The position numbers were made by a program, and so were the translations under genes. Shown here piece by piece: positions 6,365-12,133 of a stretch of DNA of 12,133 nucleotides. The DNA is from Promethearchaeota archaeon (lineage in GTDB: Archaea > Asgardarchaeota > Lokiarchaeia > Sigynarchaeales > SOKP01): assembly GCA_030620005.1 (NCBI GenBank), contig JAUXAJ010000152.1, positions 1-12,133 on the forward strand. The letters run 5' to 3'. The stretch's first letter is position 1, and each line of letters opens with the position of its first letter. The notes below the pieces were generated by a model, which worked only from the letters and a program-made list of their open reading frames with translations, had not been told where the DNA came from and searched no databases.

Positions 6365-6494
6365 ATTAATGGTGTAAAAACCAGAGTTATTTATCTATAA
6401 AGTCATTCCTTTCTCTCTCTGGAGTCCCACCTTGGAGCTCTCCTAAATTATACTAGACAATTATTCAAAATTGAAGCTACTTTAGATAGAAAAT

Positions 6495-6800
6495 TTAATG
6501 CCCATCTTGGACACCTAGAATAACCAAGTTTTCAAGACATTTTATACCTCTAATTTCATTAGCTCCGATAAACAAAGAATCGTTCTTTTTTAAATCAAAT
6601 TCTCCTTGCTTACTGGTAAAAATTCCAGAACCCTCTAAGACTAAAAAGAAAACGGCGTAAGGTTCTGGATGGGGTTCAATTTCCAAACCTTTTTCTAAGC
6701 AAATGCGAACTATATTAAACTTTTTTGATTTAATGATTTTCTTTAATGCTGGTTTTTTAGACAGAAATTCTATATCAGAGAGCAAGTTATTTAATGCCAT
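6495..6800 (-). CDS. Small cupin protein, last gene of exporter operon
   Basis: A single-domain cupin of 101 residues, a small beta-barrel that may bind a metal or small ligand. The first cupin motif reads IEPHPEPYAVFFLVLEGSG (about 41-59), with His44 and Glu46. It lacks the usual His-x-His pair, and the second motif (FIGANEIRGIKC) lacks its histidine. The PHPEPYAVFF and C-terminal GVQDGH blocks look like a recognisable cupin subfamily rather than random loss. ATG at 6800 is chosen; a TTG at 6812 would add four residues. The gene begins 18 bases after the permease stop codon, so it is co-transcribed with the exporter. A role in sensing or handling the exported compound is inference. Confidence 0.8.
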   Translation of the reverse strand: MALNNLLSDIEFLSKKPALKKIIKSKKFNIVRICLEKGLEIEPHPEPYAVFFLVLEGSGIFTSKQGEFDLKKNDSLFIGANEIRGIKCLENLVILGVQDGH

Positions 6801-6818
6801 TTTTTTTCTCAAAATTAA

Positions 6819-7625
6819 CTACACCATATTCTTTTTCATCATCATCATTTTTTTCTTTAATTTCCCCGTCTCAGACAATCTTTTAGGCATTGTTCGCACG
6901 TGTAAAATGTAGGTTACAATAAATAATGATACTATCCAAACAATTAACATGAGGATGTCAAATTGCACCAAGAAATAATTATTCCCTTCCACGCAAAATC
7001 TTAATAAATCAGTTAAAAATGTTATTGGTGATAGAAAGGATATTAATACTAGATTGGGGGGCATGGCTTGGAGGGGAATAAATATTCCGCTTATAAATAG
7101 TAAGGGGAACTTAATGAGATTCATGATAATCATCACATCTGATGTCATATCTGTAGGGTTAGCAGCTATTAACAAACCTAATGAGGAACCCAAGATTGCC
7201 ATGAAAATAATCCCTAAAAACATTAAAAAGAACAAAGGAAGCGAATTAAATGTAATTGAAAAAATCAAAATAAAACTAATCGTTATTATTGATGTAATTA
7301 TTAACGAATATAGAGTCGAAGCCAACAATATTCCTAATAAAATTTCATTTAATGATATTGGAGAAACTAAGATTCGTTCTAACGATTTTTCCCGAGTTTC
7401 AATTGGTAAAACAACGGGACTAATTGCTGTCGCTGTGAAAAAAGATGTCATGGCAATAATTCCTATAAATACTTGATTTATAGAAATATTTCGGCCTATA
7501 ACCCATGAAAGAGTCATGAAGAAAGGAAACATTAAGCCAAAAATTAATACTGGCCCTTTTTTAATGTAAAGAAATACATTTTTCTTACATAAGATCGAAA
7601 TTCTGTTTAGACTATCTTTAATCAT
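6819..7625 (-). CDS. ABC-2 type permease of an exporter
   Basis: Membrane half of an ABC exporter of the drug/daunorubicin-resistance type. From the chosen start it has 268 residues with six hydrophobic segments (about 24-45, 52-75, 95-123, 129-155, 164-187 and 223-243). ETREKSLERILVSP (76-89), between the second and third, is the typical cytoplasmic coupling region of ABC-2 permeases. The C-terminus is a very basic, methionine- and lysine-rich tail. I chose ATG 7625 because AGGAGG (7640-7635) stands nine bases before it; the earlier in-frame ATG at 7661 would overlap the ATPase gene by 32 bases and has no such site. It is translated with the upstream ATPase. The substrate is unknown. Confidence 0.88.
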   Translation of the reverse strand: MIKDSLNRISILCKKNVFLYIKKGPVLIFGLMFPFFMTLSWVIGRNISINQVFIGIIAMTSFFTATAISPVVLPIETREKSLERILVSPISLNEILLGILLASTLYSLIITSIITISFILIFSITFNSLPLFFLMFLGIIFMAILGSSLGLLIAANPTDMTSDVMIIMNLIKFPLLFISGIFIPLQAMPPNLVLISFLSPITFLTDLLRFCVEGNNYFLVQFDILMLIVWIVSLFIVTYILHVRTMPKRLSETGKLKKKMMMMKKNMV

Positions 7626-7629
7626 TTTT

Positions 7630-8595
7630 TTAATCCTCCTGCATGGAAATTTTATCTTCATTTTTTATTAGATGAATAAACACTTCTTCTAACGAAGTTT
7701 CTTGAATTTTAAAATCAAGAATTTTTATGCTATTTTCCTTGAAAACTTTATATAACTTAGATATATCTTTTAAAGCATCGTAGCTAGAAAAAGTATGATA
7801 TTTGTTTTTTTCTTTAACAAGATTGAATGTGTCCATTAGGGCTTTTTTTTGTTCATTTGATAAAACACCACTAATTTTAAATAGAATCTTTTTAGAAGAT
7901 TTAAACTGTTCCCGAAGGTTATTAGGACTCTCGTCAGCAATAATCTTTCCCTTATTTATTATTAAAGTTCTATCGCAGATGGTTTGTGCTTCTTGCATGT
8001 CATGAGTAGTAATTAGAATTGTTTTACCTTCGTTTTTCAATTGAAGAATTTGTTTTCTCACTAAATTAACGCTAATTGGGTCTAACCCGCTCGTAGGTTC
8101 GTCAAGAATGAGAATTGGTGGTTCATGAAGTAATGCAAGACAAAAATTGAGACGTTGTTTAAGCCCTTTTGATAGTGTTTTTGTTTTAGAATGCATTTTA
8201 TCAATCAAATCGAATTGAGTTAAAAGTTTTTTTGACCTATTTTTAACTATTTCTTTTGAAATCCCATATATACCACCTGAAAACTTGAGGTTTTGCCATA
8301 CGCTATAATCTGAAAAAGCATTACTGATTTCAGGGATGATTCCAAAATTCTTTTTATATTTGCTTGGATTTTTCGTTATATTTTTTCCAAAAATTTCAAT
8401 TTTTGCGTTACTTTCTAATTGAAAAACACTTGTTAACAATCGAATAGTAGTAGTTTTCCCCGCCCCGTTTGGCCCCAAAAGACCAATAATTTCACCTTGT
8501 TTTATTGAAAATGATATGTTATCAACAGCAATTAGGTCTCCGAACTTCTTAGTGAGATTTAAAGCTTTAACCGCAATTTTTTTTTCGATATTCAT
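7630..8595 (-). CDS. ABC exporter ATP-binding protein
   Basis: ATP-hydrolysing subunit that powers the adjacent ABC-2 permease. The 321 residues hold Walker A GPNGAGKTT (41-49), a Q-loop region GIIPEISNAF (85-94) with Glu89 at the usual Gln place, the signature LSKGLKQRL (141-149, Lys instead of the usual second Gly), Walker B ILILDEPTSGLD (161-172) and switch histidine His198 in TTHDM. Residues about 232-321 are the C-terminal extension common in DrrA-like exporters. ATG 8595 is the only in-frame choice, as a TAA lies five codons upstream. A GAGGAG site 16 bases upstream is too far for this ATG but well placed for a four-codon leader frame (see the separate entry). It is divergent from the HTH_10 regulator. 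Confidence 0.93.
   Translation of the reverse strand: MNIEKKIAVKALNLTKKFGDLIAVDNISFSIKQGEIIGLLGPNGAGKTTTIRLLTSVFQLESNAKIEIFGKNITKNPSKYKKNFGIIPEISNAFSDYSVWQNLKFSGGIYGISKEIVKNRSKKLLTQFDLIDKMHSKTKTLSKGLKQRLNFCLALLHEPPILILDEPTSGLDPISVNLVRKQILQLKNEGKTILITTHDMQEAQTICDRTLIINKGKIIADESPNNLREQFKSSKKILFKISGVLSNEQKKALMDTFNLVKEKNKYHTFSSYDALKDISKLYKVFKENSIKILDFKIQETSLEEVFIHLIKNEDKISMQED
7635..7640 (-). promoter_or_regulatory. Shine-Dalgarno site for the permease
   Basis: AGGAGG on the minus strand lies inside the last codons of the ATPase gene, nine bases before ATG 7625. It decides the permease start and indicates coupled translation of the two exporter subunits. Confidence 0.75.
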
Positions 8596-8617
8596 GAAAT
8601 TATCATTTTAACTCCTC
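8592..8617 (-). promoter_or_regulatory. Leader micro-frame with ribosome site before ATPase
   Basis: On the minus strand GAGGAG (8617-8612) is followed after five bases by ATG (8606), then ATA ATT TCA TGA. The TGA overlaps the ATPase ATG as ATGA. A ribosome loading on GAGGAG would translate MIIS and stop exactly on the real start, a layout that favours re-initiation. It may instead just be a distant ribosome site. Confidence 0.4.
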
Positions 8618-8652
8618 TTTTCTTATGACAAAAAAAGAAGATTGGTTATTAT

Positions 8653-8676
8653 ACTAATTTATTATAATAAATTAGT
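8653..8676. promoter_or_regulatory. Perfect 24-bp palindrome, probable operator
   Basis: ACTAATTTATTA is followed directly by its exact reverse complement TAATAAATTAGT, with no mismatch in 12 bp per arm. It lies between the divergent exporter ATPase (start 8595) and the HTH_10 regulator (start 8697). The centre, TTATAATAAA, is itself a TATA-like element about 32 bases before the regulator's ATG, so a bound dimer would block TBP. The palindrome is seen directly; binding by the neighbouring regulator is inferred. Confidence 0.6.
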
Positions 8677-8696
8677 TAAGAAATATATTTTCCTTT

Positions 8697-9371
8697 ATGG
8701 ATAAAGTATATTTTCAAATAATAATTTTAAATAGCATGCCTAAAGATATTGTTCAAATAAAATTTAAAATAGAAATACCTACAAATAAATGGCTTGCTAA
8801 ATTCAATAAAAAATTCCCCGAATTATCATTCAATATTCTCTCAAAATATGTTTTAGATAACGATACTGGGAGTACACTATTAAAAATAGAGGGTAATTCC
8901 GTAAAGCAATTTATAGAGGAGATTGAAAACGATTTAAATAAATCCACTTACCAAATATTATATAATGAGGGAGACTTTCTCATTTTAAATGTCAAAACCA
9001 AAGATCCATGGATATTGAAAGCACTGATTAAAACGGATTTATTATTGATTTATCCGATTAAAGTAAAATATGGTAAATTAAATATTAACGCAATTACCAT
9101 GCGTGAAAAAGCTGACGTCTTTCTGGACGATCTAGAGAAGAAAAGAATAAAATTTAAGATAAAAAGCATTGGAAGGTATCATCGGAAGGATTTATTAACG
9201 AAAAGGCAAAAAGAAGTTTTAAAGACAGCATATAAGGCAGGTTATTATAAAATTCCTCGAAGAATTTCGTTAAGTGATCTTTCTAAACAATTTATTATAT
9301 CACCTTCAGCATTATCCGAACTGTTAAGAAGAATTCATGGTAGATTAGCTGCATTTTACATGAATCAATAA
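8697..9371 (+). CDS. HTH_10 (Bat-type) transcription regulator
   Basis: DNA-binding regulator of the archaeal bacterio-opsin-activator type. The 224 residues have a sensor-like N-terminal part (1-150) of mixed strands and helices with no family I recognise, and a C-terminal helix-turn-helix (about 167-222). The latter begins LTKRQKEVLKTAYKAGYY, continues KIPRRISLSDLSKQF and ends SPSALSELLRRIHGRL, the standard pattern of HTH_10. ATG 8697 is used; ATG 8736 (MPKDIVQ) is a possible later start. The gene is divergent from the exporter operon, shares with it the palindromic intergenic region, and is followed 85 bases on by a cupin gene. It most likely controls the exporter and itself in response to a small molecule. 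Confidence 0.88.
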   Translation: MDKVYFQIIILNSMPKDIVQIKFKIEIPTNKWLAKFNKKFPELSFNILSKYVLDNDTGSTLLKIEGNSVKQFIEEIENDLNKSTYQILYNEGDFLILNVKTKDPWILKALIKTDLLLIYPIKVKYGKLNINAITMREKADVFLDDLEKKRIKFKIKSIGRYHRKDLLTKRQKEVLKTAYKAGYYKIPRRISLSDLSKQFIISPSALSELLRRIHGRLAAFYMNQ

Positions 9372-9384
9372 AAAAACAAACACG

Positions 9385-9395
9385 TTTATAAAAAA
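9385..9395 (+). promoter_or_regulatory. TATA-like box before the second cupin
   Basis: TTTATAAAAAA would place initiation near 9416, giving a leader of about 40 bases for the cupin at 9457. The 10-mer ATAATAAATT at 9412-9421, near that initiation site, equals part of one arm of the 24-bp palindrome. In such AT-rich DNA both are weak. Confidence 0.3.
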
Positions 9396-9456
9396 TAATA
9401 AATAAAGTCTAATAATAAATTCAAAATTAAATTTGTAATTTTATGAAGTGATGTAA

Positions 9457-9795
9457 TTGAAAATTATTAATGTAAAAGAAATTGAAATAGCAAATACACC
9501 TCATAATGTAGATATAAGAAAATTATTCTCATTTGAGCACGCTACATTTGTCCATATTTCATTAAAACAAGGAGAAGCATTAAAGCTCCATAAAACTCCT
9601 GTAGATGTCTGTTTTTACGTACTAGAAGGTAAAGGGATAGTAGAAATAGGTAAGGAATCGGAAGTTGTTATAAAAGATCAATTGATATTTAGTCCCGCAA
9701 GAATTCCTCATAGACTTAAGAATGAGTCAAAAACGGATTTTAGATTTCTAGTGATAAAGACTCCAACTCCTACCAGTGAAACAAAAATGCTATAG
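9457..9795 (+). CDS. Small cupin-domain protein
   Basis: A single-domain cupin of 112 residues. The first motif is LKQGEALKLHKTPVDV followed by CFYVLEGKG, and the second is SPARIPHRLKNES. His44 in LKLHKTPVDV and the histidine in IPHR are candidate metal ligands; the second histidine of the usual His-x-His pair is not present. The TPVDV-FYVLEG-VEIG pattern recalls a cupin type common in archaea and clostridia. The start is TTG (9457), since the two ATG codons just upstream (9443 and 9451) run into stops at once. It lies downstream of the HTH_10 regulator on the same strand, and resembles the cupin at the end of the exporter operon in size and fold. Reaction unknown; ligand binding is the likely role. 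Confidence 0.85.
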   Translation: MKIINVKEIEIANTPHNVDIRKLFSFEHATFVHISLKQGEALKLHKTPVDVCFYVLEGKGIVEIGKESEVVIKDQLIFSPARIPHRLKNESKTDFRFLVIKTPTPTSETKML

Positions 9796-9800
9796 TTCGA

Positions 9801-9810
9801 TTTATAAAAT
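9801..9810 (+). promoter_or_regulatory. TATA-like box of the second vapBC pair
   Basis: TTTATAAAAT is centred about 32 bases before the vapB ATG at 9838, giving a predicted leader of a few bases. It begins six bases after the cupin stop codon, so the pair probably has its own promoter. Confidence 0.45.
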
Positions 9811-9837
9811 AGTTATTTAACCTTAAAAGAGAAAGAA

Positions 9838-10065
9838 ATGACAAATATCACATTATCAATACCTCCAGAGCTAAAAAAAGAAATGGAAAAATTTTCAGAG
9901 ATAAATTGGTCTGAAGTTGCAAGAAGGGCAATTAAACAAAAGATTATAGAATTAAACTTCTTACAAGGGTTTACAATGGACAGTGAATTAACACCCGAAG
10001 ATGCATTAAAGATGGGTAAAGAAGTAAACTTACTATTGGCTAAACGATATAAGGTTGAGAAGTAA
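9838..10065 (+). CDS. vapB: Ribbon-helix-helix antitoxin VapB
   Basis: Antitoxin and likely autorepressor of the PIN toxin that follows. The 75 residues begin with a ribbon strand (MTNITLSIPPELKKEMEKF), then INWSEVARRAIKQKIIEL, the usual pattern of archaeal ribbon-helix-helix VapB proteins. The remainder (FTMDSELTPEDALKMGKEVN and beyond) is the toxin-binding tail. The stop overlaps the toxin start as TAATG, so translation is coupled. Unlike the AbrB-type antitoxin at 3102-3341, it uses a different DNA-binding fold, so cross-talk between the two pairs is unlikely. Confidence 0.9.
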   Translation: MTNITLSIPPELKKEMEKFSEINWSEVARRAIKQKIIELNFLQGFTMDSELTPEDALKMGKEVNLLLAKRYKVEK

Positions 10066-10499
10066 TGCGATTAGTTATTGATGCAAATATATTATTTGCA
10101 GCGTTGATTGAAGAAAATACAACTGCTGAGATATTACTTCATGAAAATATCAAATTTTTCGCTCCGGAGTTCCTATTTAAAGAATTTGCTAAATATGAAG
10201 ATTTTATTTTGGAAAAGACTCATCGATCTAAAGAGAATTTTAAAGATTTTTATGAATTATTACAGAAAAAAATAATTATTGTACCTAAAGATGATATTAT
10301 TCCAAAACTGGTAAAAGCTAAAGAGATTTCTCCTGACCCGAAAGATACAGTATATTTAGCTTTATGCTTAGCAATTAACTCAATGCTCTGGTCTAATGAT
10401 AAAGATTTAAAAGAACAACAAGATCTAGTCAGAATAATAACAACTAAAGAAATTATTGATAAAGTTAATTCTTTTAAGGATGAAAAAGAAACGAAGTGA
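10065..10499 (+). CDS. vapC: PIN-domain toxin VapC (RHH-partnered)
   Basis: Probable metal-dependent ribonuclease toxin. The 144 residues cover one PIN fold with all four expected acidic positions: Asp6 in RLVIDANILFAAL, Glu40 in FLFKEFAKYE, Asp94 in DPKDTVYLALCLA, and Asp112 (or Asp114) in LWSNDKDL. The DPKD-T-YLALCLA block and the late SND are typical of archaeal PIN toxins. Its ATG overlaps the antitoxin stop by one base. It is not closely similar to the PIN protein at 2691-3101 beyond the fold. Confidence 0.9.
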   Translation: MRLVIDANILFAALIEENTTAEILLHENIKFFAPEFLFKEFAKYEDFILEKTHRSKENFKDFYELLQKKIIIVPKDDIIPKLVKAKEISPDPKDTVYLALCLAINSMLWSNDKDLKEQQDLVRIITTKEIIDKVNSFKDEKETK

Positions 10500-10514
10500 T
10501 TTTATTTCTTTTTT
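10500..10514 (+). terminator. T-rich tract after vapC
   Basis: Directly after the vapC stop the plus strand is nearly all T, ending in six T residues (10509-10514), with no hairpin. A plausible archaeal terminator for the vapBC transcript, and convergent with the next gene. Confidence 0.45.
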
Positions 10515-10584
10515 AGGCTCTGTAAAAAATCCCTTCTTGATAAATCAATTTAAGACCTGTCTGTTCTAATCTTACTCTATTCTT

Positions 10585-10591
10585 AAAAAAA
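10585..10591 (-). terminator. T7 tract after the glycosidase gene
   Basis: On the minus strand seven T residues follow the glycosidase TAA stop with no gap, and no stem-loop is present. This is the simple oligo-T form of archaeal termination. Confidence 0.45.
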
Positions 10592-11902
10592 TTAGACTAG
10601 CTCAATATAATCCGATTGAATACGCAACATCTCATCCAATATTTTCTCTGCTTGAGTATAACTATCGACTACGGGATCTACGAGAAGCGCTTGTAATGCT
10701 TTTTCCTTAGATTTAGAGAGAACGGCTTCAACAACAAGATCCTGTACCGTAGCTTGATTTCTCAGAAGACCTGCAAGACCTTTAGGATATTCTCCTAGTT
10801 TTACAGGGTGAAGTCCATCTTTATTGACTATGGCTGGACACTCTACTACAAGATCACTAGGAAGATTAGGAATGACACCATCATTAGGTAGATTAACTGA
10901 TGCCTCCTGATAATTTGAATCTGTCAAAATCTCTTCGATAATTGGAATTGCCCGCTCGTTATCAGGCTTCACAAGTCTTGCACCCTTCCCTTTCTGAATT
11001 AATTTAGCTATCTTATTGCTTGTATAATCAATACTGGCCATATATCTGTCTTTAAAATTTTTTATGCCTCCCATATCTGCGATCTCCCATGCCCAATGAA
11101 TATATTCTCCATAATGGCTATCCGTAGTATATGGCATATATCCATATTTTTCTAAGATATAAATCATGATATTGTGACCATCCAATGTCGTTATAGATTG
11201 AAGATAGCTTGGACCTTTTTTGCGAATATCTGGATAAGCGTTTTTGCCAGAATCTTTATACTTTATATCTATAAATACACCAAAATGATTTAATCCTCCG
11301 GCTTTGATCTCCAAGTTCGATAAAGGAGATTCAAGAATTCGGCTAACCATTAGTTCATGATGATGATATTCATGACATAGACCAACAAATTTAAGTGAAG
11401 GAAATTTACGTTTGATAGCTAGACAAATCCTACTCATGGGATTAGAAAAATTCATAAATAGGGCATTAGGGCAGATTTTTTGTACATCCCCACATATATC
11501 TAAAATTGGCGGAATGACTCGTAAACAGTGAAAAAGACCACCTGGACCTCCATTCTCACCAAAAACTTGTTTATTTCCTAATTTCCGTGGAATTTCATAG
11601 TCTTGATCCCACAGTTCAAATCTAGGAGGTACTTCAATTGAATTGATTATATAAGTTGCACCTTTTAAGGCTTCTGGGCGATTAGTCGTCGATTCTAAAT
11701 TGAACTCCAATTTATTCTCTTCAATTGCAGCCTTGCAAGCTTGATACACCATATCAAGTGAGTTGGCATTAATATCATGAAGTGATATGGTAGAACCCTC
11801 CAATATTTTGCTATTTAAAACGCTACCCGCTGCTCCAAGACCAAACTGAAGAGATCCAGCTCCAATAAGTACAATTTTTTCTTTATTCCCCATACTTTCC
11901 AT
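10592..11902 (-). CDS. Glycoside hydrolase family 4 enzyme
   Basis: Cytoplasmic NAD+- and Mn2+-dependent glycosidase that cleaves by a redox-elimination route. The 436 residues match family length. Near the N-terminus is the NAD-binding IVLIGAGS (10-17). NGGPGGLFHCLRVIPPILD (117-135), MNFSNPMSRICLAI (150-163), the metal-ligand Cys176 in VGLCHEYHH and His206 in AGGLNHFG follow in the usual order. Tyr264 or Tyr268 in SHYGEYI is the candidate catalytic tyrosine. The C-terminal third ends in the family's DP-V pattern (LLVDPVV). The lack of an obvious phosphate-binding motif makes an alpha-galactosidase, alpha-glucosidase or glucuronidase type as likely as a 6-phospho-glycosidase; I cannot choose. 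ATG 11902 fits a TATA-like box; ATG 11893 is possible. No sugar transporter is in the window. Confidence 0.9.
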   Translation of the reverse strand: MESMGNKEKIVLIGAGSLQFGLGAAGSVLNSKILEGSTISLHDINANSLDMVYQACKAAIEENKLEFNLESTTNRPEALKGATYIINSIEVPPRFELWDQDYEIPRKLGNKQVFGENGGPGGLFHCLRVIPPILDICGDVQKICPNALFMNFSNPMSRICLAIKRKFPSLKFVGLCHEYHHHELMVSRILESPLSNLEIKAGGLNHFGVFIDIKYKDSGKNAYPDIRKKGPSYLQSITTLDGHNIMIYILEKYGYMPYTTDSHYGEYIHWAWEIADMGGIKNFKDRYMASIDYTSNKIAKLIQKGKGARLVKPDNERAIPIIEEILTDSNYQEASVNLPNDGVIPNLPSDLVVECPAIVNKDGLHPVKLGEYPKGLAGLLRNQATVQDLVVEAVLSKSKEKALQALLVDPVVDSYTQAEKILDEMLRIQSDYIELV

Positions 11903-11932
11903 AATTTAAAATTTGATACAAAGCTTTTTTAT

Positions 11933-11940
11933 TTTTATAT
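11933..11940 (-). promoter_or_regulatory. TATA-like box of the glycosidase gene
   Basis: ATATAAAA on the minus strand would start transcription near 11910, about eight bases before ATG 11902. This supports the longer start and a very short leader. Confidence 0.4.
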
Positions 11941-12110
11941 TTTAGCTTTAATCTCTCAATATTATTGTAGTATTTGAATTCATATTACTTAGACAACCAT
12001 TATATAATAATCCAGAATTTACATGAATAGTTTTAAATAGTGAAAAAGCCTAATGTTTTATATTAATTTTTATCAAACTTAATAAAAAATCTAAAATTAA
12101 ATGATTAATA

Positions 12111-12133
12111 ATGACACAAAAAATTAATGAAAG
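12111..12133 (+). CDS. Possible gene start running off the window
   Basis: ATG 12111 opens MTQKINE and stays open to the window edge. AATAAAAAAT at 12081-12090 is a TATA-like stretch about 26 bases upstream, the distance expected for a leaderless message. Seven codons are too few to name or prove a gene. An ATG at 12101 hits a stop after eight codons. Confidence 0.25.

Noticed and set aside
6365..6494. Possible structured RNA in the pyrimidine- and GGAG-rich stretch near 6405-6445
   Set aside because: Only short GGAG/CTCC pairings were found, with no tRNA or riboswitch fold; it lies between convergent genes.
7054..7476. 140-codon plus-strand frame opposite the permease
   Set aside because: It is an antisense shadow of the hydrophobic ABC-2 permease; the permease has a ribosome site, membrane segments and operon context.
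9412..9421. 10-bp match to one arm of the 24-bp palindrome before the second cupin
   Set aside because: Only one arm and all A/T, so easily chance in this DNA; kept only as a remark with the promoter.
1..12133. CRISPR array, insertion sequence, tRNA or rRNA
   Set aside because: No regularly spaced repeats of CRISPR length, no transposase with terminal repeats, and no tRNA TpsiC-arm pattern or rRNA-like stretch were seen on either strand.

Overview
The window looks like AT-rich archaeal DNA. The best single piece of evidence is the regulator at 8697-9371, which ends in a bacterio-opsin-activator type helix-turn-helix (HTH_10), a mostly archaeal family. TATA-like boxes about 26 bases before several starts, oligo-T tracts after minus-strand genes, very short leaders and two different VapBC modules agree with this. 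I lean towards an Asgard-like or other AT-rich mesophilic archaeon, but there is no marker gene that settles the lineage.

Layout. Bases 37-603 encode an MntP manganese exporter. Bases 604-1293 carry no intact gene, but hold what look like decayed reading frames on both strands. Bases 1294-2587 hold a radical SAM protein, started at TTG behind a GAGGT site, and a small overlapping unknown ORF. On the minus strand, 2691-3341 is an AbrB-type VapB with a PIN-type VapC, behind a repeat-rich promoter. The minus-strand gene at 3655-5037 is a cold-shock domain fused to a DEAD-box RNA helicase. It is clearly richer in G+C than its surroundings and ends in a bacterial-style hairpin plus oligo-T terminator. 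A YwbE-family protein (5412-5615, minus) and an unknown 165-residue protein (5867-6364, plus) follow.

Bases 6495-9795 form a coherent module. A minus-strand operon encodes an ABC exporter ATPase, its ABC-2 permease and a small cupin. Divergent from it is the HTH_10 regulator, followed by a second small cupin. A perfect 24-bp palindrome sits on the TATA element between the divergent genes, which suggests autoregulation and control of the exporter by a small ligand. Bases 9838-10499 are a second toxin-antitoxin pair (ribbon-helix-helix VapB plus PIN VapC). Bases 10592-11902 (minus) encode a family 4 glycosidase. The window ends in AT-rich intergenic DNA, with a possible gene start at 12111.

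No tRNA, rRNA, CRISPR array or intact insertion sequence was seen. The points most worth a second look are the palindrome-controlled exporter/cupin module, the cold-shock/DEGD helicase fusion, the short leader frame in front of the ATPase, and the broken frames upstream of the radical SAM gene.
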